Shown here: piece after piece, positions 52,942 through 60,185 of the stretch | Numbering within the stretch: position 1 is the stretch's first letter | Layout of the letters: every line of letters starts with the position of its first letter | Source: Candidatus Melainabacteria bacterium | GTDB taxonomy: Bacteria; Cyanobacteriota; Vampirovibrionia; Gastranaerophilales; Gastranaerophilaceae | DNA length: 64,000 nucleotides | Direction of reading: 5' to 3' | NCBI GenBank assembly: GCA_003258795.1 | Contig: QHMH01000005.1 | Coordinates: 124,001-188,000, forward strand | Translations under genes and position numbers: made by a program | The notes under the pieces: model-generated | Seen by the model: only the letters and a program-made list of their open reading frames with translations | Databases searched by the model: none | What the model was told of the DNA's origin: nothing

Positions 52942-54654
52942 TTAAGCAATAGCTTGTTTCTTTCTTTTCTTATCAAGAACACTTTCGTATGATGTATCAG
53001 TATTGCCTGTTGAAGATGTAACGGTAGTTGTTGAAGTAGTTGTTTTCTTTTCTTCATTTTTGTCATCGCCATCATCTTTACTTCTAAGACCTTGAACTCC
53101 GTCATAAATTGCTTTACCTGCACTTGCCAATGATTGGACATCATCGCCATATTTGCTCTTGAGTTCTTTTGCTTTATCAACTCCTGCTTTAAATTTGTCT
53201 TTTAAGCTTGCGCCTTTAGAAGCTTTGTCTGCTCCATCAGCAGCTTTACCAGCTCCATCTGCAACCTTTCCTGCTGCATTTCCAGCTCCATCAGCTGCTT
53301 TTTCTGCTGCGTTTTGAGCTGCATTTTGAGCTGCAGCCTGACCTGCTTCAGTAGCTTTAGCCGCAGTTTCAGTACCTTTAGTTGTTGCTTCTGTCACATT
53401 TGCCATATTTTCTTTAGCTGCATCTTTTGCTGTATTAGCTGCATCTTTTGCTGTATTAGCTGCATCTTGCGCATTTTTAGCTGCTGTAAGTGTTTCTTTA
53501 GATGATGCAAATGCATCTTTCATTCCGCCAATACCACTTGCCATTGCACCTGCACCTGATGCAAGGTTAGTAGCTGCGCCAATAAGACTCTTATATTCAC
53601 CATTTGCAACAGCACTAATTGTTTGACCAGCACCTTGTGTTACTTTACCAGTACCATAAACAGTTTGACCTACTGGTATCATTGCGGTTCCAACAGCTAC
53701 ACAATATGGATTAGCCATTTTCGTAAGAATTTTACCTGTTACTTTTATAGAAGTTCCAGCATAAGAAGTGATTTCACCTACTTGTGCCATATTGTCGCCA
53801 AATTCTTCTCTTTCTTGAGAATCATCTTTGCTATCTTCTATAATTTGTTCATTCGTAATTACTGATTGTTGAGCTGTAACTTGAGCAGCTTTACCTGTTT
53901 CAGTTTTTTGTGCAACACTTTGAGATAATGTAGCTTCTTCTTCTACCTTGGTTTGAATTTCTTCTGAAGTTGTAGTCATAGCTTCTTCAATTTCACCAAT
54001 AGCGGCACTTATATCTGCAACCTGAGCTGACAATTCTTCCATCTCTGCTGACAAACCATCAAGTTCACCTTGAAGCGCTGCAACTTCTTCTGGAGTTGCA
54101 TCTGGATCATTTGCTAAAGCTTCCATTTCTGCTTGCTTAGCATCAAGTTCTTCTTGTTTTGCTTCAATTTGTTCTTGAATTTCTTCTAATTGAGCTTGAA
54201 GTTCTGTAACTTGTTCTTGCATTTGTTGCATAGAAGGTTCAGCTTCCTTCAACCAATTTGTAATTTCTGCACGACGATTATTCAATCCTGTGATGCCTGA
54301 TGTTGTATCTTTGATTGTTCCAACTGCATCACTAAGAATACTAAATTGTTTATCTGAACTGCTGTGAGCACTTGACATTCTGCCGTCATAGTTATCATTT
54401 TCACCAGCGGTTTGCAATTCTTGACAATTAGCAGCTTGAGCTTCTCCCTCAGCTTGAGAAGCCTTACCTTCATCTGCCTTACGATAACAATCAGTCGTAG
54501 ACAATTCTTTTTCTTGACCTGATGTAAAATCATAAGTCGCATTTTCAGAAATCTTTGCACTAAAACCAGCATCTTGTGATTTTTGCAATTTTTCTAATTC
54601 TTGAAGTTGTTTTAGATCCTGAACTCCGGACGCTGCCACGCCACCTATTGCCAT
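52942..54654 (-). CDS. Ala/Gln-rich coiled-coil protein of unknown function, sigma-28 promoter group
   Basis: 570 residues, no signal peptide. Residues ~138-280: long coiled coil (QMQEQVTELQAQLEEIQEQI). ~296-380: small-residue hydrophobic region (VAVGTAMIPVGQTVYGTG, ASGAGAMASGIGG). ~390-480: Ala-rich repeats (TAKDAAN twice in tandem, then ADGAGKAADGADKA). Basic C-terminus ending KKRKKQAIA. AAGGAGA precedes ATG 54654; sigma-28 type promoter at 54702-54729. The combination coiled coil plus hydrophobic stretch plus Ala-rich tail is reminiscent of type III translocator proteins (IpaB/SipB), but there is no sequence motif to claim homology. Low-complexity; no family recognised. Confidence 0.75.
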   Translation of the reverse strand: MAIGGVAASGVQDLKQLQELEKLQKSQDAGFSAKISENATYDFTSGQEKELSTTDCYRKADEGKASQAEGEAQAANCQELQTAGENDNYDGRMSSAHSSSDKQFSILSDAVGTIKDTTSGITGLNNRRAEITNWLKEAEPSMQQMQEQVTELQAQLEEIQEQIEAKQEELDAKQAEMEALANDPDATPEEVAALQGELDGLSAEMEELSAQVADISAAIGEIEEAMTTTSEEIQTKVEEEATLSQSVAQKTETGKAAQVTAQQSVITNEQIIEDSKDDSQEREEFGDNMAQVGEITSYAGTSIKVTGKILTKMANPYCVAVGTAMIPVGQTVYGTGKVTQGAGQTISAVANGEYKSLIGAATNLASGAGAMASGIGGMKDAFASSKETLTAAKNAQDAANTAKDAANTAKDAAKENMANVTEATTKGTETAAKATEAGQAAAQNAAQNAAEKAADGAGNAAGKVADGAGKAADGADKASKGASLKDKFKAGVDKAKELKSKYGDDVQSLASAGKAIYDGVQGLRSKDDGDDKNEEKKTTTSTTTVTSSTGNTDTSYESVLDKKRKKQAIA

Positions 54655-54701
54655 TTCAGATTCTCCTTATTTCTATTTTTTATAGTTCCCTTTTGCATGT
54701 A

Positions 54702-54729
54702 TTAACGGCGGTTTCAGGGATTTTCTTTA
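54702..54729 (-). promoter_or_regulatory. Sigma-28 type promoter
   Basis: Minus strand: TAAAGAAA (54729-54722), 12-base spacer, GCCGTTAA (54709-54702), 47 bases before ATG 54654. Confidence 0.7.
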
Positions 54730-54773
54730 AGTTTTCTTGAATTCAGTTTTACAAAACTTAACATTTTATTGCG

Positions 54774-54787
54774 CCTTAATATTAAGG
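54774..54787. repeat. 14-bp perfect palindrome
   Basis: CCTTAATATTAAGG in the divergent gap between the coiled-coil gene and the nucleotidyltransferase gene; GGTTA-N6-TAACC (54786-54801) overlaps its right end. Possible operator for either gene. Confidence 0.4.
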
Positions 54788-54883
54788 TTATCGCTTTAAC
54801 CAGTAACATGATTGTGCCCCATTATTAGGGATTTATAACAATATATGTTTAAAAATTTACAATTCTATGATATTATTCGTTAT

Positions 54884-55828
54884 ATGAAAAAGTTTGTTGA
54901 AAAAGCTATGGTTATGTCTGCGGGAGTTGGGTCAAGATTAAGTCCGCTTACGGATAAAATTCCGAAGCCTCTTGTGCCTATTGTAAACAAACCTGTTACA
55001 GATATATTACTCGAAAGATTACACAATGTAGGTATCAACGATGTCATTGCCAACACGCACTATATGGCTGACCAAATAATTAACCGATATTCTACGAATT
55101 CTTTGGGAATAAATTTTACATACATTCATGAAGAAAAGCTCTCTGGCACAGCTGGCGGAGTGAAGAAATGTCAATTCTTTTTCAAAAAAGATGAACCGTT
55201 TTTGGTTTTATCAGGAGATGGACTCTCTAACGTAAACTTTAACGAAATCATTGCATCTCACATAAAATCTGGTGCCATTATGACAATGGGCGTAAAACAA
55301 ATTGCGAAGGAAGAAATTCCCAAATTTGGAGTTGTTGTTAGAGATGAAAATTGCTTTGTAAAAGAATTTCAAGAAAAACCTTCAATTGAGGAGGCAAAGA
55401 GCGATTGTATAAATACTGGAATTTATGTTTTCAACTATGAAATATTCAACTACATTCCAGAAAATACTTTTTACGATTTTGCAAAAAATGTTTTTCCGTC
55501 TTTGCTTGAGCATGGAGAAAAAATAAACACATACAATCTATCAGAATATTGGAGTGATATAGGAACTATCGACCAATACATAACATCGTCATGGGATTTG
55601 TTTGACGGTAAAATAGATGGAATAAAGTTAAAACCTCAAAACGGAAATTACGATACAAAAAAACGCAACATTATTGGTAAAAACTGCAAATTAAACGGTG
55701 CTGATTTGGAAAACTGCATTATTTGGGATAATGTTGAATTTGAAAAAGGGGTATCTCTTAAAAATTGTGTTGTTGTTTCCGATGTTAAAGTTAGAGAAAG
55801 TGCAGAAAACAAAGTAATAGGACAATAG
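54884..55828 (+). CDS. Sugar-phosphate nucleotidyltransferase with left-handed beta-helix tail
   Basis: 314 residues from ATG 54884; the earlier in-frame ATG 39 bases upstream adds nothing conserved. NTP-transferase motif VMSAGVGSRLSPLTDKIPKP (residues ~8-27), SGTAGGVKKC, VLSGDGLSN, and C-terminal hexapeptide-like repeats (~255-314, NIIGKNCKLNGADLENC). Probably makes GDP-mannose, UDP-glucose or dTDP-glucose; specificity is not clear. No Shine-Dalgarno; TATTAT ends 7 bases before the ATG, so leaderless initiation is possible. Confidence 0.85.
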   Translation: MKKFVEKAMVMSAGVGSRLSPLTDKIPKPLVPIVNKPVTDILLERLHNVGINDVIANTHYMADQIINRYSTNSLGINFTYIHEEKLSGTAGGVKKCQFFFKKDEPFLVLSGDGLSNVNFNEIIASHIKSGAIMTMGVKQIAKEEIPKFGVVVRDENCFVKEFQEKPSIEEAKSDCINTGIYVFNYEIFNYIPENTFYDFAKNVFPSLLEHGEKINTYNLSEYWSDIGTIDQYITSSWDLFDGKIDGIKLKPQNGNYDTKKRNIIGKNCKLNGADLENCIIWDNVEFEKGVSLKNCVVVSDVKVRESAENKVIGQ

Positions 55829-55920
55829 TCTTTTACCTGTCACAGATGAAGTTTATGACAAGTTATAAGATGATTAAGTCTTTTTCTTGAATCATTCTTA
55901 TCGAGAAATACTCAAAAATT

Positions 55921-56007
55921 CGGAGATAGTGGGATTCGAACCCACGGTGGAATTTCTCCCACACAGACTTTCGAGGTCTGCACCTTAAACCACTCGGACA
56001 TATCTCC
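55921..56007 (-). tRNA. tRNA-Ser (anticodon CGA)
   Basis: Minus strand: acceptor GGAGATA/TATCTCC, D arm starting TCCGAGTGGTTTAAGG, anticodon loop CTCGAAA (CGA), long variable arm (GTGGGAGAAATTCCACC region), T loop TTCGAAT, discriminator G. CCA not encoded. The remainder of the 382-base gap 55829-56210 holds a hairpin, a promoter and no gene I can support. Confidence 0.95.
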
Positions 56008-56044
56008 GCAAATTATTATAGTATAAAAATTTTTTCTAATTAGC

Positions 56045-56074
56045 ATGCGGCACGGTTTAAAAACCGTGCCGCAT
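56045..56074. terminator. Hairpin, probable terminator
   Basis: 14-bp perfect stem ATGCGGCACGGTTT / AAACCGTGCCGCAT with a 2-base AA loop, followed after five bases by GTTTTTC on the plus strand. It lies between tRNA-Ser and the NifU-like operon and could stop plus-strand read-through from the nucleotidyltransferase gene. Confidence 0.65.
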
Positions 56075-56113
56075 TACTTGTTTTTCTTAATTACATTTAT
56101 TTTTATTATTCTT

Positions 56114-56156
56114 TTCACACTATTGCATATTTGTATTATAATCTTATCGGATAAGA
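56114..56156 (+). promoter_or_regulatory. Sigma-70 promoter with palindromic operator for the NifU-like/GGGtGRT operon
   Basis: TTCACA (56114-56119), 17-base spacer, TATAAT (56137-56142); immediately after it the 15-base palindrome TCTTATCGGATAAGA (56142-56156) covers the expected transcription start. A repressor bound here would block initiation. The regulator is not known from sequence; an iron-sulfur or redox sensor would fit the genes. Confidence 0.65.
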
Positions 56157-56210
56157 ATAGTTTTCAATGATTTTATCATTGCTTTAATTTCAGACTTACA
56201 AGGAGGTCAA

Positions 56211-56912
56211 ATGGGTAAAATAGAAATTACACAAGAAATCGAAAACAAATGTTGTGTATGCCGTGGGGTTAAAGGTGTTCCTGCACCAATTCCTCAAGAA
56301 GGCGAATGGACAAAATGTAAAGAAATAAAAGATATTTCAGGGTTAACTCACGGTTGTGGTTGCTGTGCTCCACAACAAGGTACTTGCAAATTAACTCTTA
56401 ATGTTAAAGAAGGTATCATTCAAGAAGCTCTCGTTGAAACAATTGGTTGCTCAGGGATGACTCACTCTGCTGCTATGGCTGGTGAAATTCTTCCTGGTAA
56501 AACTATCCTCGAAGCTCTTAACACTGACCTTGTATGCGATGCTATCAACGTTGCTATGAGAGAATTGTTCCTTCAAATAGTTTATGGTAGAACTCAATCT
56601 GCTTTCTCTGAAAACGGATTGCCTGTTGGCGCTGGACTTGAAGATTTAGGTAAAGGACTTTGCTCTATGGTTGGTACTATCCACTCAACTAAACAAAAAG
56701 GAGTTAGATACCTTTCTCTTACTGAAGGTTATATCCTTAATCTTGGTTTAGATGAAAATGACGAAGTTATCGGTTACAAGTTCGTAAACCTTGGTAAAGT
56801 TATGGATGCCATCAAAAAAGGTGTTGATCCTAAGGAAGCTTACGAAAAGAATATCGGAACTTACGGAAGATTTGCTGATGCAGTCAAAGTTATCGATCCT
56901 CGTGAACAATAG
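56211..56912 (+). CDS. NifU-like iron-sulfur cluster scaffold protein, partner of GGGtGRT protein
   Basis: 233 residues, strong ribosome site AAGGAGG. Cysteine-rich N-terminus: Cys14, Cys15, Cys17, Cys36, then HGCGCCAPQQGTC with Cys49, Cys51, Cys52, Cys59; the NifU_N-like core carries IGCSGMTHSAAMAG (Cys80). The extra N-terminal cysteines distinguish it from plain IscU. In databases this protein is habitually adjacent to the GGGtGRT protein, as here (32 bases downstream). Presumed role: assembling or delivering an Fe-S cluster to the partner; the biochemistry is not established. Confidence 0.88.
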   Translation: MGKIEITQEIENKCCVCRGVKGVPAPIPQEGEWTKCKEIKDISGLTHGCGCCAPQQGTCKLTLNVKEGIIQEALVETIGCSGMTHSAAMAGEILPGKTILEALNTDLVCDAINVAMRELFLQIVYGRTQSAFSENGLPVGAGLEDLGKGLCSMVGTIHSTKQKGVRYLSLTEGYILNLGLDENDEVIGYKFVNLGKVMDAIKKGVDPKEAYEKNIGTYGRFADAVKVIDPREQ

Positions 56913-56944
56913 TTAGTAATAATATTAAATAAGGAAAATAAATT

Positions 56945-57946
56945 ATGACAGTAAAATTTGAAGGACAAGACAGACGTGAAGCTACCCTTAAGAAAGTTTT
57001 ACCTGAATATGGTTTTAACTCTCTTGAAGAAGCTCGTGATTTATGTTTATCTAAAGGTATTGACGTGGATGCTATCGTTAAAGGTATTCAACCTATCGCA
57101 TTTGACAATGCATCTTGGGCTTACACTTTAGGTTGCGCTATCGCTATTAAAAAAGGTATTAAAAACGCTGCTGATGCTGCTGAAGCTATCGGTTTAGGTT
57201 TGCAAGCATTCGCTGTTCCAGGTTCTGTTGGTGATACAAGAAAAGTTGGTATTGGACACGGAAACTTGGCTGCTATGCTTTTAAGAGAAGAAACTAAATG
57301 TTTCTGTTTCTTGGCTGGACACGAATCTTTTGCTGCTGCTGAAGGCGCTATCGGTATCGCTAAAAACGCTAATAAAGTTAGAAAAGAACCTTTAAGAGTT
57401 ATCTTGAATGGTTTGGGTAAAGACGCTGCTTATATCATTGCAAGAATTAACGGATTTACTGCTGTTGAAACAGACTATGATTATAAAACTGGCGAATTAA
57501 AAATCACTAAAGAAACTCCTTTCTCTAAAGGTGAAAGAGCTGCTGTAAGATGCTACGGTGCTGATGATGTTAGCGAAGGCGTTGCTATTATGATTAAAGA
57601 AGGTGTTGATGTTTCTATCACTGGTAACTCAACTAACCCTACTCGTTTCCAACACCCTGTTGCTGGTACATACAAAAAATGGTGTGTCGAAAATGGTAGA
57701 AAATATTTCTCTGTTGCATCTGGTGGTGGTACTGGTAGAACTCTTCACCCTGACAACGTTGCAGCTGGTCCTGCTTCTTACGGTATGACTGATACTATGG
57801 GTAGAATGCATGGTGATGCTCAATTTGCAGGTTCTTCTTCTGTTCCTGCTCACGTTGAAATGATGGGCGTTATCGGTATGGGCAACAACCCTATGGTTGG
57901 TGCAACAGTTGCTGTTGCAGTTGCTGTCGAAAAAGCTATGGCTTAA
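56945..57946 (+). CDS. GGGtGRT family protein
   Basis: 333 residues; the eponymous glycine-rich motif GGGTGRTLHPDN is at residues 260-271. FKGER-type blocks KGERAAVRCYGADDVSEG and GIGHGNLAAMLLREETKCFCF are also visible. Family of unknown function found in anaerobes next to a NifU-like scaffold, with which it forms an operon here (AAGGAAAA upstream). Codon use is visibly more biased than neighbours (frequent GCT, GGT, AAC), hinting at high expression. Could be an Fe-S dependent dehydratase or lyase; that is speculation. Confidence 0.88.
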   Translation: MTVKFEGQDRREATLKKVLPEYGFNSLEEARDLCLSKGIDVDAIVKGIQPIAFDNASWAYTLGCAIAIKKGIKNAADAAEAIGLGLQAFAVPGSVGDTRKVGIGHGNLAAMLLREETKCFCFLAGHESFAAAEGAIGIAKNANKVRKEPLRVILNGLGKDAAYIIARINGFTAVETDYDYKTGELKITKETPFSKGERAAVRCYGADDVSEGVAIMIKEGVDVSITGNSTNPTRFQHPVAGTYKKWCVENGRKYFSVASGGGTGRTLHPDNVAAGPASYGMTDTMGRMHGDAQFAGSSSVPAHVEMMGVIGMGNNPMVGATVAVAVAVEKAMA

Positions 57947-57969
57947 TTTCGAAATACTCAATTATAAAG

Positions 57970-58009
57970 AATGAGGCGGTTTCACAAAAATTTGTGAAAC
58001 CGCCTCATT
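57970..58009. terminator. Bidirectional terminator with a 19-bp perfect stem
   Basis: AATGAGGCGGTTTCACAAA (57970-57988) and its exact complement (57991-58009) with a 2-base loop, between GGGtGRT and the convergent coiled-coil gene. Confidence 0.9.
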
Positions 58010-58038
58010 TATCTGATACCAAAATTCAAACTTTTAAA

Positions 58039-60033
58039 TTATCTAACTTTTTTTGAATTTACATATCTTCCGTCATCATATTGAATATTATTATTTTTTG
58101 GTTCTGGGTGTAAGATTTGACCTCTAATTGAATCTCCACCTCTCTTACCTTTAGGAGTATGAAGTTCGCCATCTTTTGTCAAAAGTGAACTTGCTGTTAT
58201 AATATTTGTATTTTTACCAGTTCTCTTTCCAGGATAGAAACCAAAATCAGAGTCTATATCTGGATTTCTCTTCAAGAAGTCTGCAGGAAGTTTTCCTTTT
58301 GCTATCAATGTCTTAACGGACAATTTTCCACCTTCGTTTGCATTTTTTGCATATGTTTCCATTGATGTCCAAGTAACTTTGTCATTTGTCACAGTTCTAT
58401 CTTTCGGATTTTCAGCAACATCATAATTCCATGATAATTCATTTATTACTCTTGAGAATTTTGCTTCATTGATATCTGATACATCACTTCCGCCACTATA
58501 ATCAAACACAATTGAACAATGGTTACCGTCTTTTGCTTCAATTGAAACTTTATTTATATCCGCATAAGCAACAGGTTCAAATTTTGTTGACATAGATGAA
58601 TCCGGTAATATCCATTCCATTCCAGTTGGAACAGTTGGGAAACCTTGGTTGTCAGTTGTACCTTGAAGATATGTTAATGCGTTCAATTCTCTTTGTGATA
58701 AATCAGTAGAACCTTTTTCAAGTTTGTTAATCAAGTTATTTCTTTCAGAATCTGTCAGTAAAGTCTTGCCATTTTCAAATTTTTGACCAGCATCACCAAC
58801 AGCTCTGTCTTTACCTTCAAATTTTGTACCATTTTTTAGTTTATCAATTGCATCATCTACTTCATCTTTTGATAAACCGCCAGTTTTTGCCTTTGTTTGA
58901 TACTCTTCTGCAGCTTTTGCGTTATTTACAATGTCAGGCTGCAATGCTGATACTGCATATTCTGCTGCATAAACATCAGCTGGAGAATATTTTTTATTTC
59001 CATGAGCATCCACTTCTGATGGTTCAATTCCTGCTTTATCAAGATATGTTGATATAGCTTCGCTCTTATTTCTTACAGTTGATGTTGATGCATTCAAATT
59101 GTTTTTGCCAGAATCAGCTTCATCTGCAAATTTATCTCCTGCCCCAACAGTTCTGTTTAACTCTGGTGTAAATTCAACTTGAGCAAGGTTTTGTCTTTGC
59201 AAAGTTCTTGCACTAACTCCGTCAGTATCATTTTGGCTGTTTTCTCTATCAGCGTCATTTACACCTTTAAATTCATCTCTAATTTCTTTTGCAGTTTCAA
59301 TGTTTTTCTTTTCTTGAAGTTTGAACTCTGCAGAATTTTCGCTCTTTGTAACCGTTTCAGTTCCATTAGCTTTTTCATTTTGTTTAACAGTAGTTTCAAC
59401 ACCACCTTGTTTTACTTTTGCTTCTTGTTCCTCTGCTGCTTTCTTTTCAGTATTTAGCTTATCAATTTCTGCTTTTACAGTTTCGATTTCATTGGCATTG
59501 TCAGTTTTTTGACCTTGCAATGTTGTTTCTTTTTCTTCTGCAGATTTTAATTTTGCATCAACATCTGCAAGTGCTGTTCTTGCTTTTTCAACAGCAGCAT
59601 CCGCTTTTGTTTTATTTTCAACAGACACAGCTTGATCTTCTTTTGCTTGATTTAACTCATCTGTTTTTTCTTGCAATCTTTGTTGAGCATCTGCAATTTT
59701 TTGTTCTGTAACTTTAACTTTTTCCTCAAAACCTGCATCTTTAAAATTTTGCAACGCAGTTTCAAGTTGTCCAATACTTGAAGATAAACTACTAACTTGT
59801 GTAGTTAAATCTCCAACCTTTTTATCTGCTTCGGATACAGCTGTATTTGCCGCGCTAACTTCATTTTCGCAAGTAAAAACATCGCCTTCCGTTTTAGACC
59901 TATCTGCAAAGAAATTTGCTTTGCTATCAGAAGCTGATGTTAATTCGACAGCGATATTACTTCCAGTTTTTTCCAAACTTGAAAGTTTTGTCATCTGTGT
60001 GTTAATTTGTTGCCCTATTCCAACTGAATCCAT
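58039..60033 (-). CDS. Large coiled-coil protein with C-terminal globular domain, sigma-28 promoter group
   Basis: 664 residues, no signal peptide. Residues ~55-210: coiled coil of Ala/Lys/Glu/Gln heptads (QKIADAQQRLQEKTDELNQA). ~210-470: charged, Asn/Asp-rich and mostly helical with KYSPADVYAAEYAVSAL and LLTDSERNNLINKLEKG (EF-hand-like acidic helix-loop pattern, not convincing). ~475-664: mixed alpha/beta domain with GMEWILPDSS, CSIVFDYSGGSDV and DSDFGFYPGKRTGKN. AAAAGGAG precedes ATG 60033; sigma-28 type promoter at 60074-60100. Size and layout parallel the proteins at 46790 and 52942. No family recognised; may be a secreted or surface-structural protein. Confidence 0.75.
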   Translation of the reverse strand: MDSVGIGQQINTQMTKLSSLEKTGSNIAVELTSASDSKANFFADRSKTEGDVFTCENEVSAANTAVSEADKKVGDLTTQVSSLSSSIGQLETALQNFKDAGFEEKVKVTEQKIADAQQRLQEKTDELNQAKEDQAVSVENKTKADAAVEKARTALADVDAKLKSAEEKETTLQGQKTDNANEIETVKAEIDKLNTEKKAAEEQEAKVKQGGVETTVKQNEKANGTETVTKSENSAEFKLQEKKNIETAKEIRDEFKGVNDADRENSQNDTDGVSARTLQRQNLAQVEFTPELNRTVGAGDKFADEADSGKNNLNASTSTVRNKSEAISTYLDKAGIEPSEVDAHGNKKYSPADVYAAEYAVSALQPDIVNNAKAAEEYQTKAKTGGLSKDEVDDAIDKLKNGTKFEGKDRAVGDAGQKFENGKTLLTDSERNNLINKLEKGSTDLSQRELNALTYLQGTTDNQGFPTVPTGMEWILPDSSMSTKFEPVAYADINKVSIEAKDGNHCSIVFDYSGGSDVSDINEAKFSRVINELSWNYDVAENPKDRTVTNDKVTWTSMETYAKNANEGGKLSVKTLIAKGKLPADFLKRNPDIDSDFGFYPGKRTGKNTNIITASSLLTKDGELHTPKGKRGGDSIRGQILHPEPKNNNIQYDDGRYVNSKKVR

Positions 60034-60073
60034 TTTCTATAACTCCTTTTAAATGAACCGATAATTATTCATG

Positions 60074-60100
60074 TTTACGGCATAATTTTAAAAAACTTTA
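60074..60100 (-). promoter_or_regulatory. Sigma-28 type promoter
   Basis: Minus strand: TAAAGTTT (60100-60093), 11-base spacer, GCCGTAAA (60081-60074), 40 bases before ATG 60033. Matches the FliA consensus at the -35 and the spacer, and six of eight -10 positions. Confidence 0.7.
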
Positions 60101-60185
60101 ATACAATTTTACATCAATTTACAAAATTTTAAAGTTTAATTTTTTTGTTTTATAATAATTACATAATAGGAATAAGGAAGAAATT

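Noticed and set aside
52942..54654. Calling the 570-residue protein a type III translocator
   Set aside because: The resemblance is compositional (coiled coil, small-residue hydrophobic stretch); no homologous motif or chaperone gene is visible.
59179..59711. Open frames antisense to the coiled-coil gene at 58039-60033, and similar ones opposite 52942-54654
   Set aside because: They mirror the Ala/Glu/Lys codon bias of the coding strand, giving Phe/Leu/Ser-rich translations without starts, ribosome sites or domains.
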